The notes under the pieces were generated by a model that worked only from the letters and a program-made list of their open reading frames with translations, ran no database searches and was not told where the DNA came from. A program made the translations under genes and the position numbers. From Foetidibacter luteolus (GTDB lineage Bacteria; Bacteroidota; Bacteroidia; Chitinophagales; Chitinophagaceae): 64,000 nt of DNA. This document shows, one piece after another, positions 34,098 through 43,725 of the stretch (within the stretch, counting starts at the first letter, position 1; each line of letters opens with the position of its first letter). The stretch lies in the NCBI RefSeq assembly GCF_009650435.1, contig NZ_VVIP01000040.1:1-64000 (forward strand), given 5' to 3'.

Positions 34098-34496
34098 TCA
34101 ATTTCTTTTTCTCTTTCGCGGCGCCGGGCTGTTGAGTATTTCATCCAGTGTTTTTAATACTTCATCATCGGGCCGTTTTTTAATAAACATCGTAACGCTG
34201 ATGGATTGGGCCGGGTTATGCCGGGAAGTGGCTTGCACCACTACCGAGTCTTTGGTATAGGACGAGTCAATTACAAGACTGTTGCCAAACCATTTGCCAT
34301 AGCTTGCGGTAAATTTTATGTCAGCAGTATCCAGCGGTATATACCTGCCATTGCTTAGTTTGCCATCTACATTAATGTAATTGTAAACTCCTTTTTTAAG
34401 GCTGTCTGTATAAAGGTGAAAGCAAATGCTGTCAGGCTTTTGGGCCGACGCGGATATGGCTGATGCGGTAAGAAACAAGAGTACAAATATTTTCAT
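34098..34496 (-). CDS. Small secreted protein, unknown function
   Basis: 132 residues with a signal peptide (MKIFVLLFLTASAISASAQ). The mature domain (SICFHLYTDSLKKGVYNYIN, DVDGKLSNGRYIPLD-like) is beta-rich; a basic end (PAPRKRKRN) follows. No family recognised. Divergent from the GH1 gene. Confidence 0.65.
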   Translation of the reverse strand: MKIFVLLFLTASAISASAQKPDSICFHLYTDSLKKGVYNYINVDGKLSNGRYIPLDTADIKFTASYGKWFGNSLVIDSSYTKDSVVVQATSRHNPAQSISVTMFIKKRPDDEVLKTLDEILNSPAPRKRKRN

Positions 34497-34619
34497 GCAA
34501 AATGTTACGGGTTAAAAATGGGATATTTATTTCAATTAGCGCACCACAGTGCCTGTTAAATTGATAACTTAATCATAATATTAAGATAATACAGATACAG
34601 CAGAGTTTTGCAGGCGCCT

Positions 34620-35978
34620 ATGAGTGCATACAACGGCAATAATTTATCAGCAAAAATGTTTGGCCCAGGTTTTCAATGGGGCGTGGCCATGGCTGCCCAG
34701 CAAAATGAAGGGGCCTACATGACAGATGGAAGAGGTCTGTCTATCTGGGATGTATTTGCACGCCGCCAGGGAAAAATTAAAAACGGCGATAAGCCCTACA
34801 ATAGCTGCGATTTTTATTACCGGTATAAAGACGACCTGATGCTGGCCAAAGCACTGGGATTTAATACTTTTCGTTTCAGCCTATCGTGGCCAAGGATATT
34901 GCCCGAAGGTACCGGCCGGGTGAATAAAGAAGGCGTAGCTTTTTACAACAAGGTAATAGATGAATGCCTTAAGCTGGGGCTGAAGCCGTATGTAACGCTG
35001 TACCATTGGGATCTTCCCCAAGCGCTGGAAAAAGAGGGTGGATGGACCAGCTACCGCATCCTTAAATGGTTTAACCGGTATGCTACTGTTTGTGCTGCAG
35101 AATTTGGCGACAGGGTGAAAGACTGGATTATCTTAAATGAGCCCATGGGCTTTACATCGCTGGGGTATATGCTGGGCAGGCATGCTCCGGGTAAAACGGG
35201 CATGTCTAACTTTTTACCGGCTGTGCACCATGCCGCACTGGCGCAGGCCGAGGGCGGCCACATAATACGCCAGTTGGTAGATAAAGCGCATATAGGCACA
35301 ACCTTTTCCTGCTCAGAAGTAATTCCATATACAGACCGTGATGAAGATGTAATGGCTGCCAAACGCATGGATATTTTAATGAACCGGCTCTTTATTGAAC
35401 CTGCTCTTGGCCGCGGTTACCCCAAAGATGATTTTAAGTTCCTGGAGCGGCTGGAACTGCACAACAAAGCCTGGAAGTATACCCAGCAAATGGCGTTTCG
35501 GTTTGATTTTATCGGCCTTCAGAATTATTTTCCCATTGTTATCAGGTACAACCCCATTATACCTGTTATACAGGCTTCAGAAGTTAAAGCTGTTAGCCGT
35601 AAAGTGCCTTACACAGCTATGGGCTGGGAAATTAATGCCAACAGTTTTTACAACATCATACGTCGTTTTTGGCTGTATGGCAGCGTTAAAGAAATAATCA
35701 TTACAGAAAATGGCGCCGCCTTTAAAGACGAGGTGAAGAATGGTGTTGTAAACGATACGCAGCGTATCAGTTATTTTCAGCAGCACCTGGCCGCACTGCT
35801 AAGGGCCAAACACGAAGGCATGAACATTAACGGCTACCTTGCGTGGACGCTTACCGACAACTTTGAATGGTCCGAAGGGTATCATGCACGTTTTGGCTTA
35901 ATACATGTTGACTTTAAAACGCAGCTAAGGACTATTAAGAATTCCGGTTATTGGTTCAGAGAGTTCTTGGCAAGCTGA
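34620..35978 (+). CDS. Glycoside hydrolase family 1 beta-glucosidase
   Basis: 452 residues filling a complete GH1 barrel. FQWGVAMAAQQNEGA opens the barrel, FRFSLSWPRILPEG follows, the acid/base Glu is in ILNEPMGF (E174), the nucleophile in IITENGAAF (E363), and WTLTDNFEWSEGY supplies the aglycone/sugar-binding Trp residues. Retaining beta-glycosidase, probably acting on cellobiose or related glucosides; no signal peptide, so intracellular. ATG at 34620 chosen over TTG at 34608. It stands alone. Confidence 0.92.
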   Translation: MSAYNGNNLSAKMFGPGFQWGVAMAAQQNEGAYMTDGRGLSIWDVFARRQGKIKNGDKPYNSCDFYYRYKDDLMLAKALGFNTFRFSLSWPRILPEGTGRVNKEGVAFYNKVIDECLKLGLKPYVTLYHWDLPQALEKEGGWTSYRILKWFNRYATVCAAEFGDRVKDWIILNEPMGFTSLGYMLGRHAPGKTGMSNFLPAVHHAALAQAEGGHIIRQLVDKAHIGTTFSCSEVIPYTDRDEDVMAAKRMDILMNRLFIEPALGRGYPKDDFKFLERLELHNKAWKYTQQMAFRFDFIGLQNYFPIVIRYNPIIPVIQASEVKAVSRKVPYTAMGWEINANSFYNIIRRFWLYGSVKEIIITENGAAFKDEVKNGVVNDTQRISYFQQHLAALLRAKHEGMNINGYLAWTLTDNFEWSEGYHARFGLIHVDFKTQLRTIKNSGYWFREFLAS

Positions 35979-36259
35979 TTTAGAATACCGGACAAGGAGC
36001 AAGGAATAATGAATGTTGAATGAAAGCCCTGCTACTGCCCACTCACTACTCCCTACTCACCACAACTTCTCCCCCGCCTGCGCTAACAAAAAAAATTATC
36101 CCTGCAACCGTTTTATCCTGTATATTTCAGCACCGGTTTTAAGCCGATTGTTTAACAGTTAATAACATACCTTATGAGCCATCAGGTTACACATGCTATG
36201 CATTGCCATTCTGCTGTTTACGTGCAGTTAAAAAACTGCTTTCAACGGGGCATAAATGT

Positions 36260-36290
36260 TTGTTCTGACAAGCAACTTCAATTACCTTTA
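36260..36290 (+). promoter_or_regulatory. Possible citrate synthase promoter
   Basis: TTG at 36260-36262 and TACCTTTA at 36283-36290, 20 bases apart, resemble a -33/-7 pair with one mismatch at the last base of the -7 box. The gap 35979-36349 is otherwise without recognisable features. Confidence 0.35.
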
Positions 36291-36349
36291 CCCGTCTTAA
36301 CGATATGCCCTTCACTTAATATTTTTTAGCCTGTTAAAATAACCAGTTT

Positions 36350-37672
36350 ATGGATGTATTAAAAGAGCGATTCAATGCAAAGGCGCAATCTGCCAATGCC
36401 GAGATAAAGAATTTATTGAAAGAGCATGGCGGTAAAAAAATTGGGGAAGTAACGCTTTCCCAGGTTTACCAGGGCATGAGGGGGATAACAGGTATTGTAA
36501 GTGAAACAAGCTTGCTGGATGCACAGGAAGGTATCCGCTTTCGCGGTTACTCCATACCGGAACTGCAGGAGAAACTGCCCAAAGCCCCCGGTGGCAGCGA
36601 ACCTTTGCCGGAAGGTTTGTTTTATTTGATGCTGATAGGGGAACTGCCCACAGACGATGATGTGCAGCGTGTATCATCCATCTTGCAACGCCGCAGCCAT
36701 GTGCCAACCCATGTGTTTGATGTAATGGATGCTTTGCCCCTTAGAACCCACCCTATGACTATGTTTGTTACCGGGGTAATGGCTTTGCAAACAGAAAGCA
36801 ATTTTGCCAAAGCTTACGCGCAGGGCATTAATAAAAAAGATTACTGGCAACCGGTTTTTGACGATACATTAGACCTTATTGCCCGCCTGCCACGCATAGC
36901 TGCGCATATTTACCGCCGCAAGTATAAAAACGACGATCATATACAGCCCAACGGCCTGCTGGACTGGGCCGGCAATTTTGCCCACATGATGGGTTATGGC
37001 GATGAAAGTTTTAAAGAACTGATGCGCCTGTACATGACCATACATGCCGACCATGAGGGTGGCAATGTATCTGCCCACACCACTCACCTGGTAGGCTCTG
37101 CACTTAGCGACCCCTACCTTAGTTTCGCCGCGGGCATGAATGGACTGGCAGGCCCGTTGCACGGCCTGGCCAACCAGGAAGTGATTAAATGGATTTTTGA
37201 ACTGCAGAAAGAACTGGGCACAGAGCAACCTACCAAAGAACAAATTGCCGAATATGTACAGCAAACAATTGCCTCGGGCAAAGTGGTGCCGGGCTATGGC
37301 CATGCCGTGTTAAGAAAGACCGATCCCCGGTTTACCGCACAAATGGAGTTTGGCAAAAAGCACATGCCAGACGATCCGTTGGTGCAAACAGTTTGGAACG
37401 TGTACGAAACCGTTCCGCCCATCCTGCAGTCGCTGGGTAAAATTAAAAACCCCTGGCCTAATGTAGATGCCCACAGCGGCGCCCTGCTGGTACACTACGG
37501 CATGGTGGAATACGAGTTTTACACGGTTCTTTTTGGCGTAAGCCGTGCATTAGGGGTATTGGCCAGCCTTTGCTGGGATAGGGCCCTCGGCTTTCCCTTG
37601 GAAAGGCCCAAGAGTGTTACCACAGAATCGGTTAAAATGTGGCTGGAAGGAAAAGAAGAAATTTGGGAATAA
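36350..37672 (+). CDS. Citrate synthase, mitochondrial-like type
   Basis: 440 residues. It condenses acetyl-CoA and oxaloacetate at the entry of the TCA cycle. Catalytic His, His and Asp lie in [27 protein letters not shown] and [10 protein letters not shown]. The stretches [20 protein letters not shown] and [20 protein letters not shown] are almost the same as in eukaryotic mitochondrial enzymes, and the length fits those without the transit peptide rather than the E. coli hexameric type. A GC-rich terminator follows. Single-gene unit. Confidence 0.93.
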   Translation: MDVLKERFNAKAQSANAEIKNLLKEHGGKKIGEVTLSQVYQGMRGITGIVSETSLLDAQEGIRFRGYSIPELQEKLPKAPGGSEPLPEGLFYLMLIGELPTDDDVQRVSSILQRRSHVPTHVFDVMDALPLRTHPMTMFVTGVMALQTESNFAKAYAQGINKKDYWQPVFDDTLDLIARLPRIAAHIYRRKYKNDDHIQPNGLLDWAGNFAHMMGYGDESFKELMRLYMTIHADHEGGNVSAHTTHLVGSALSDPYLSFAAGMNGLAGPLHGLANQEVIKWIFELQKELGTEQPTKEQIAEYVQQTIASGKVVPGYGHAVLRKTDPRFTAQMEFGKKHMPDDPLVQTVWNVYETVPPILQSLGKIKNPWPNVDAHSGALLVHYGMVEYEFYTVLFGVSRALGVLASLCWDRALGFPLERPKSVTTESVKMWLEGKEEIWE

Positions 37673-37695
37673 TTATCCACATGCATACCTTGTTT

Positions 37696-37721
37696 AAAGC
37701 CCGGCGCCAGCCGGGCTTTTT
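37696..37721 (+). terminator. Rho-independent terminator of the citrate synthase gene
   Basis: A perfect 10-bp stem (37696-37705 with 37710-37719), four-base loop, then T residues. Confidence 0.85.
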
Positions 37722-37945
37722 AATGCCCTTAAGTAGAAATACGTGTATAAACTACGGTAGCCTGGCAGTTTTCCATTGTGCTATTTATTCGCATTTTACG
37801 GTGTTTTCCCCCTTATTTAACAAAACCTTTTCTCCGAATTTTGACCGGTTGTTTATTATCTAAAGTGCGGGGAGGGTCACATGAAACTATTAGCGAGGCA
37901 CATATTTTGCCACCCTATACAAACTCTTTTAAAATCGAATATCTT

Positions 37946-38386
37946 ATGACTGGTAAAAAATACATTGCCATAGTGGATGATCATGACCTGTTCAGGAAAG
38001 GGCTGGCTGTGCTTATCAACAGTTTTCCCGGGTATGAGGTATTGTTCGGCGCGGCCAACGGTAAAGATTTTATTAACCAGCTAAACCCATACCGGTTGCC
38101 TGATATTGCTTTGCTTGATATCAGCATGCCCGAAATGGACGGTTACGAAACCGCCGAATGGCTGCAGGGGCATTACCGCCAGGTTAACATACTGGCCCTT
38201 AGTACCATGGATACCATTACGGCCATCGTAAAAATGCTAAAGAACGGCGCCAAAGGTTACCTGCTTAAAGACGCCGAACCGGCAGAGTTAAAAAAAGCGC
38301 TTGACGAGGCTATCCTTCATGAATATGTGTACAACGATTTGGTTACGCCCGGGCTTATAGAAGCCATTCAGCATTCGGGGAATTAA
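37946..38386 (+). CDS. Single-domain response regulator (NarL-like receiver, no output domain)
   Basis: 146 residues. IAIVDDHDLFRKGLAVLI carries the acidic pair and DIALLDISMPEMDGYE the phospho-acceptor Asp; LALSTMD and GYLLKDAEPAELKKAL complete the receiver. Close relatives usually continue into a LuxR-type helix-turn-helix of about 60 residues, but this frame stops at IEAIQHSGN, in the linker. A family B repeat starts 23 bases later. It may be a true stand-alone receiver or a truncated regulator. No histidine kinase is adjacent. The track frame opens at 37778, but ATG at 37946 begins the receiver fold. Confidence 0.82.
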   Translation: MTGKKYIAIVDDHDLFRKGLAVLINSFPGYEVLFGAANGKDFINQLNPYRLPDIALLDISMPEMDGYETAEWLQGHYRQVNILALSTMDTITAIVKMLKNGAKGYLLKDAEPAELKKALDEAILHEYVYNDLVTPGLIEAIQHSGN

Positions 38387-38409
38387 ATCTTTCTAAGGAA
38401 AGAATTTCA

Positions 38410-38539
38410 GGGGGTGCCCCCAAGCTATCGCAAGGGGTCGGGCTTTCCGCTATTACTCCGGCACAAAAGCCCTGCTGCCGTGGCCTCACCGGGGTAACCG
38501 CTTCAATCCCTCACCCAAAGGTGTAGCAGGCTGCTTTTT
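38410..38539 (+). repeat. Family B dispersed repeat
   Basis: Full-length copy from GGGGGTGCCCCCAAGC to GCAGGCTGCTTTTTG. It pairs as an inverted repeat with 39629-39741 and separates the response regulator gene from a broken barrel gene. Confidence 0.8.
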
Positions 38540-38903
38540 GTGTGATAGGTTGCTATGCTTTTACGATAATAGGGCTGGTATCCCTGGTTTGCAACAGCAC
38601 TTTGTCCTACTTTTTGCCAAATCAATACCAGTACTGGCCGGTGTACGCTATTTGTTGGGCGATTTTTACCTGCAGCCGCAGGCTGGTATTTCAATTACCA
38701 CCATAACCGCCAAAGCAGGCGGCGCTTCTGCTTCAGATACCCAAACATCTTTTACCTGGAATACAGGAATAGGGTATGTGTTTAATAATTTTGACTTTGG
38801 GGTTCGATACCAGCACAGCGGGTTAAAAGATAATGATTCCGACATCATTTTTGTGGGCATTCACCTGGGCTATAATTTTTCCCTTGATGGCAACGGTAAC
38901 TAA
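38540..38903 (+). pseudogene. 3' fragment of an outer-membrane beta-barrel protein gene
   Basis: About 85 coding residues resemble the C-terminal half of an OmpA/OMP_b-brl-type barrel: SIPVLAGVRYLLGDFYLQPQ, FTWNTGIGYVFNNFDFGVRY, FVGIHLGYNFSL. The last strand ends properly, but no signal peptide or N-terminal strands precede it; the frame runs straight back into the family B repeat at 38410-38539. Only a TTG is available as start. A rearrangement at the repeat has probably removed the 5' half. Confidence 0.7.
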
Positions 38904-39562
38904 AACCTGAACCAGGGATAAGGCTCATTCAAAAAATCCAGCAATCTTGGTAATTCATCACCCGGTGTTTCTTTGTATGCCGGCAACACACTGGGGTTTG
39001 AGGGATATTTTTTGCCGTTATATTTAACCAGGTGATTAGTGCCACGGCTGGAAAGTATCAAATCTTTCCAGCCGTTTGTTTTTGTGCCCGCTACTATAAG
39101 GGGGTAATCTGTAACGGTAAATGCAGTAATGCTGTTGCCTGCGCTGTCCAGCAATAAACAGGTGCAGCCACCGGTTCCGCAGAAGTAGGGGCCGGTAAGG
39201 CCAACAAATATTTCTTTGGCATCATCGCCGTTAAGATCGTATTGAAAAATGATAAACTTTCTGCTGATGCTGTCAATAATATTTTTCTCAAGATCGCCGC
39301 TATACATTTTTGTCAAAGTAGCCTTAACGTTTTCTGCGGCCTGCTTTCCATACGTGTTAATGCCATAGGCTTCGGCAGGTACGGTATCAGTAATGTCCGG
39401 GTCTTCTGCAGTGCTTTGCGTTGCAGGCGGTGTACTGCCTGCCGCAGTATCGCTGGTTGCAGTATTGTTGGTATTGCTGTTTGGCGATTGGCAACCGCTT
39501 ATTGCCATACTGCCCGCAAGCAACAGGCGTAACATTGTTTTAAGCATAAGAGTGGTTTGCAT
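38900..39562 (-). CDS. Lipoprotein, unknown function
   Basis: About 220 residues. The signal peptide ends in a lipobox (AISGC) followed by Ser/Asn/Thr-rich linker. The C-terminal domain has FIIFQYDLNGDDAKEIFVGL, FCGTGGCTCLLLD and ILSSRGTNHLV, resembling VCBS/FG-GAP-like surface domains of Bacteroidota; that resemblance is loose. The frame remains open to 39784, but the added residues translate the family B repeat, so a start near 39562 (or 39547) is preferred. Confidence 0.7.
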   Translation of the reverse strand: MQTTLMLKTMLRLLLAGSMAISGCQSPNSNTNNTATSDTAAGSTPPATQSTAEDPDITDTVPAEAYGINTYGKQAAENVKATLTKMYSGDLEKNIIDSISRKFIIFQYDLNGDDAKEIFVGLTGPYFCGTGGCTCLLLDSAGNSITAFTVTDYPLIVAGTKTNGWKDLILSSRGTNHLVKYNGKKYPSNPSVLPAYKETPGDELPRLLDFLNEPYPWFRF

Positions 39563-39628
39563 GGTTTTAAAGATGGTGTTGATTGCATGTTGTATTGTAA
39601 AACAGGCTGGTAAGCAATTTGGTTGCGT

Positions 39629-39741
39629 CACCATAGCGTGAGGGATTGAAGCGGTTACCCCGGTGAGGCCATGGCAGCAGGGCTTTTGTGCCGGAGTAAT
39701 AGCGGAAAGCCCGGCCCCTTGCGCAGCTTGGGGACACGCCC
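39629..39741 (-). repeat. Family B dispersed repeat, inverted copy
   Basis: Nearly identical to 38410-38539 in reverse: GTGAGGGATTGAAGCGG, CCCCGGTGAGGCCATGGC, GCCGGAGTAATAGCGGAAAG. It reaches the stop codon of the large MscS gene. Confidence 0.8.
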
Positions 39742-42236
39742 TAATCCTGTTTTTCATGGCTGTTGTCTGATGGTTTAATTTCAAACTGGCTGTTGGTGCG
39801 TATGTGAAGGTCTTGCTGGGGAAAAGGTATTACTATGCCATTGCGGCGGAAAGCTTTGTCAATCTCCCGGATAAGGTCGCTTTTTAGTGGAAAACCTTCC
39901 CGGATGTTTCTTACCCAAAAAACAATTCTTATGTCAATAGAGCTGTTGTTAAACTGCTGGAACAGCGGCGTTGGGGCGGGGTATTGAAGAATGCGTTCGT
40001 CGTTGGCCAGTACCTGCTCCAGTACATGCCTGGCTTTGTCAAGATCGGTGCCATAGGATACCCCTACTATTATTTCCAGCCGGCGTTTGTTGCCGGCGAT
40101 AGTCCAGTTAACCAGATGGGCGTTAAGTATGTCTCCGTTGGGTATCACTACATCGGCGCCCTCCCAGGTGGTTACCACACTGCTGCGGAAACCAATTGAT
40201 TTCATGGTGCCGGCCTGGCCGCCGAACTCAACAATATCGCCTACGTTAACAGGTTTTTCAAAGGCGATGATAAGACCGCTGACCAGGTTATTAACCAGGG
40301 TTTGTAAACCCAGGCCAATACCTACGCCCAATGCGCCGATAACGATGGTAATCCTGTCCATGGGAAAGCCTGTTGCTGCCAGCGCCAGCAACAGCCCGGC
40401 TGTTATAATGGTAACGCGTATCAACAATAGCCAGCTACCCACACCGGCCTTTCTTTCTTTTGCTTCCCGGGCTGGTACATGACTGTCTGATGCGAAGAAC
40501 GACACGATTTTAGAAGTGATAACCGACAAGGAAATAATAAGGAAAAACAGGAGCACATTGCTGATGGTAAATGAAAAGCTGCCTATTTTACGATCGGTTA
40601 TGAAAAATTCTTTAAGGGGCTCGGCAATTAGCCGGAAGGCATAAAAGTTGCGCCCTACAACAATAAGCCAGCCAATAACCAATAAAAAATAAAGTAAGGC
40701 AGGCGCCCTGTTGCCCACACGGTTAAAATTAATGAAGAAGAGTTTTTTTTCTGGCGTGGTATATACATCAGATGCGAGTGTAAGGGTTTCGTTGATAAGC
40801 CGTACCACCCACAAAAAAAGAATGCCTGTTATAATGTTTAAAAACCCCGCGGTAAGCAATGTTTTCGACAGGTTATACCGCCCGTAAAAATTGGCTATTG
40901 CAGAAGCTGCCTCAAGTAAAACCAGCAGGGCGATAAAATAAATGATAAGTTTTTCCCGCAACTCCTTTAAATGGCCTTTCAGCAAAAAGTAAAGCCCTGT
41001 ACCCATGCCCGCCAGGGCTAATGCAAGCATGCCCCAACGTTCTGTACGCGACGCCTGAAGCACCAAATTAATAGTGCAGGCAGCAATAAAAAGCAGCAGG
41101 GTAATGAGCCAGAATTTCATCCAGTAACCAACGATGAAGTTTCTGAATATGATGGTAAGGCAGGTGGCCGCGGCTACCCATAACAAGGTGCTGAAAACAA
41201 ACGGGGGTGCGGGAAAAATAAACTGGAAAAGGCTAATGACGATTACAACTGCCGAAAGAAACGGGTAACGAAGTGCCAACTGGCCATCAAAATCATCTTT
41301 AAGCAGGTTTTCGTTTTGTAGCTTTTGCTTAACGGAACGCATGAAAAATGTAGCACAGGCAATCAAAAGCAGCAGCAATAGAATCCTTCCAAGATTATCT
41401 GCCGTATAAAAACCGAGGTTTAGCCTGGTCTTGGCAACAGAATAATGTAGTATTTCTGTGAAGGGACGCCTGAAGCCAACTTCGCCCCAGATGTTGGAAA
41501 ACTCCCGGTTAAACGTTTTGAGGGAAAGCTGTTGCTGGTAGTGGTTAATTTCTTCTAAGCTGGAGTTAAGCTGATACACCAACTGGTTAATTTGTACCTG
41601 CATCTGCTGAGCGCTGACGATGGCATTATCCAATGCGGAATCTGTATGGCTCATATCACGGGCTATGTAAATGTACCGGCGTGCAAACCTTATCAGCTCC
41701 GCGGAATCTGTAGGCAGGTTATACATCAGGCTGTCCGCAGACAGCGAGTCAATCTGGAACCTGAAAGTTCGCAGGTCTTTTTCATAGTTGTCAATGTATT
41801 GCTTACGGTTTAATGCCCGTTTGTGCAACTCGTAAAGAATATTGTAGGTAGCGGTAAGGTTCCTATACGTTTGCGCTGTGCCCTTATTGTTAAAAACGCC
41901 ATCGGCCGCAATGCTGTACCAGTTTTTTATGTTCTCAAGCTCCTGGCTTATGGTGGTGGTGTCAAGGCCTTTTTTCAGGTAGTCGCCTGCGGCAACAGAA
42001 TTTAAACGCAGGCCTTCCAACAGTTCTTCCTGCTTTTTTGTTAACAGGTTGGTTTGGTATTTAAGAATGCTTTTGCGGGCTTCTTCTTTTGAAGCTTCCT
42101 GTACCCTTTTTACTACGGCGGGAATATGCGGCGTATCAGGCGGCGCCGGTGGCAGCGAATCTGCCTGCTGCGCAAAAGCAGTAGGCGCCAGGCAGAAAAA
42201 TGTAAATACACAGGTAAGCAATCTTTTAAATGCCAT
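39741..42236 (-). CDS. Large mechanosensitive channel protein, MscS superfamily (MscK-like layout)
   Basis: About 831 residues. A signal peptide (MAFKRLLTCVFTFFCLAPTA) is followed by a long periplasmic helical domain (about 30-270), then about ten hydrophobic helices, the last being the pore helix (VIGALGVGIGLGLQTLVNNL) and MscS beta domain (GDIVEFGGQAGTMKSIGFRS, VVIPNGDILN). In contrast to the 280-residue MscS at 10.3 kb it has the long N-terminus of MscK/MscM types. Predicted to gate ions under membrane tension. In-frame upstream codons at 42257 and 42329 exist, but the signal peptide supports 42236. The gene stop touches a family B repeat. Confidence 0.85.
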   Translation of the reverse strand: MAFKRLLTCVFTFFCLAPTAFAQQADSLPPAPPDTPHIPAVVKRVQEASKEEARKSILKYQTNLLTKKQEELLEGLRLNSVAAGDYLKKGLDTTTISQELENIKNWYSIAADGVFNNKGTAQTYRNLTATYNILYELHKRALNRKQYIDNYEKDLRTFRFQIDSLSADSLMYNLPTDSAELIRFARRYIYIARDMSHTDSALDNAIVSAQQMQVQINQLVYQLNSSLEEINHYQQQLSLKTFNREFSNIWGEVGFRRPFTEILHYSVAKTRLNLGFYTADNLGRILLLLLLIACATFFMRSVKQKLQNENLLKDDFDGQLALRYPFLSAVVIVISLFQFIFPAPPFVFSTLLWVAAATCLTIIFRNFIVGYWMKFWLITLLLFIAACTINLVLQASRTERWGMLALALAGMGTGLYFLLKGHLKELREKLIIYFIALLVLLEAASAIANFYGRYNLSKTLLTAGFLNIITGILFLWVVRLINETLTLASDVYTTPEKKLFFINFNRVGNRAPALLYFLLVIGWLIVVGRNFYAFRLIAEPLKEFFITDRKIGSFSFTISNVLLFFLIISLSVITSKIVSFFASDSHVPAREAKERKAGVGSWLLLIRVTIITAGLLLALAATGFPMDRITIVIGALGVGIGLGLQTLVNNLVSGLIIAFEKPVNVGDIVEFGGQAGTMKSIGFRSSVVTTWEGADVVIPNGDILNAHLVNWTIAGNKRRLEIIVGVSYGTDLDKARHVLEQVLANDERILQYPAPTPLFQQFNNSSIDIRIVFWVRNIREGFPLKSDLIREIDKAFRRNGIVIPFPQQDLHIRTNSQFEIKPSDNSHEKQD

Positions 42237-42334
42237 AGTATGCCGCGGTGTTTTCATGCAACTGTAAAGTAATAAAAAAACGCTTTGGGCGCTATTGTGT
42301 GTAAGCCTTTGAGTACCGCTGGCAGACATTGCCT

Positions 42335-43354
42335 CTACAGCTTCCAGCCAAGTTTAATATTCAGGATGTAATCTGTTTTGTTGCTGGCTACGGGTGGTTT
42401 GCTGTCTGTGTTTAATGTACCGCCTAAACCAAAAGAAAAATGCCTTACAAAATTCAGCCTTATATCGCTGTTAAAGTAAACACGGAACCTTCCGGCCTCG
42501 CTAAGGCTTTGATACAGTATCAGCTCGTTTAAAATGTCAATACCCCGTACCAGGTAAAGTTCAGAATGTATGTTGCCAAATATTTCGGAGCTTTTAAACT
42601 TTTCTGCCGAGGTGGTAAATTTCTCATCGTTAAAAGTACCGCCGGCATTTATGTACAACAGGTTTTTATCGCGCCGTATTAAAAAATTGCCTAAACCAAG
42701 TAAGGCTGTTTTTCTAAGGTCAATATTTTGCTCTGTGCTTGAAAAGAAGTTGCCCTGGCCCACAATAAACCAGTTGCCGGGAAAAATATACTTTACACCC
42801 AGCCCCAGGCTGCCCCTTCCGTTGCTGACAGTATCTACCATTGCCCCATAAGAAAAGTAATCAAGGTTCAGCAGCCAGCGTTTGGCCGTGTAAGCGGCAT
42901 TAAAGCCCAGGCTCATTTGTATGGATTTGTTGGCTTTTATTTGCGTATAGCCAATGTCGGCTCTTAGTGCAAGCTTGTCAGACAGCTTTTGATTCTCAAA
43001 CCGGTTTATTTCCACAATCTCGTCTTTGTTAAGTTGCAGGGTGCTGTCTGCTATAACGCTCATAACGGCTTTACCGTTCAGGGTGTCTAACTGCAGCCGC
43101 CCTATGTACAGAAATCCTTTACGGCTAAACAGTTTAAAGCGCTTGGCAGTTTTTATAAGGCTTATTTCGTTCCATTTTAAATTAAGCGGGTCAAAAGCAT
43201 AGTCTGTTTTAAGCAATAAAACACCACGGCTTAGAGATACCAGTTCTCCGCTAAGCACTGTGCCTTTTTTGGTGACTATGGTATCTGCCATTTGGCCAAA
43301 GCCTTTTAATGTGAGCAGCAACAATATTGAGAATGTTACAATTAGTTTTTTCAT
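42335..43354 (-). CDS. DUF481 outer-membrane protein
   Basis: 339 residues with a signal peptide (MKKLIVTFSILLLLTLKGFG). An N-terminal SH3-like strand region (DTIVTKKGTVLSGELVSL) precedes a DUF481 barrel: LALRADIGYTQIKANKSIQM, SLGLGVKYIFPGNWFIVG and a final strand DYILNIKLGWKL. The family (YdiY-like, salt-induced) is of unknown function. The frame extends to 43525, but only the internal ATG at 43354 gives an exported protein. Confidence 0.78.
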   Translation of the reverse strand: MKKLIVTFSILLLLTLKGFGQMADTIVTKKGTVLSGELVSLSRGVLLLKTDYAFDPLNLKWNEISLIKTAKRFKLFSRKGFLYIGRLQLDTLNGKAVMSVIADSTLQLNKDEIVEINRFENQKLSDKLALRADIGYTQIKANKSIQMSLGFNAAYTAKRWLLNLDYFSYGAMVDTVSNGRGSLGLGVKYIFPGNWFIVGQGNFFSSTEQNIDLRKTALLGLGNFLIRRDKNLLYINAGGTFNDEKFTTSAEKFKSSEIFGNIHSELYLVRGIDILNELILYQSLSEAGRFRVYFNSDIRLNFVRHFSFGLGGTLNTDSKPPVASNKTDYILNIKLGWKL

Positions 43355-43478
43355 GGTTGCACTAAACAGGAATAGCGCTTCAAAATATACCAATAACGCA
43401 TAAAAAAGAAGAAGGTTTTTACAAAGCGCCTGGTTGCCTTTGTTGCCTGCGGCAATTGATTGCTTGGTGAAGCAATAT

Positions 43479-43540
43479 TTTGGGCCCGGCAGCAGGAACT
43501 GACATAAGGCATCGTTGCGTCGCACACTTGTACGGTTTGT
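43479..43540 (+). repeat. Family A dispersed repeat, copy 11 (short)
   Basis: GGGCCCGGCAGCAGGAACTG to the GCGTCGCACACTTGTACGG core; the right end is missing. It lies between divergent genes. Confidence 0.6.
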
Positions 43541-43697
43541 TCTTTATTCGCCAAGCATCAGCAACTTTTAGCAATTGGCTGGCGGAATAATTTGTACTGG
43601 CAAAGAAAGCAGTATCGCCAGGGCGGCAGAAGATTACATGGATTGTACAGTTTATTGCAGCGTTTGCCATACTGCTTACATGCTTGCATGAAACTGT

Positions 43698-43705
43698 TAT
43701 ATTTG
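43698..43705 (+). promoter_or_regulatory. Candidate -7 promoter box for the small basic protein
   Basis: TATATTTG matches TAnnTTTG; the predicted start is about 14 bases before the ATG at 43726. No -33 TTG at the usual distance. Confidence 0.45.
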
Positions 43706-43725
43706 TAGCAATAAAACTTTACAAT

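Noticed and set aside
39563..39784. N-terminal extension of the lipoprotein frame
   Set aside because: The added residues translate the family B repeat; the lipoprotein signal peptide begins downstream.
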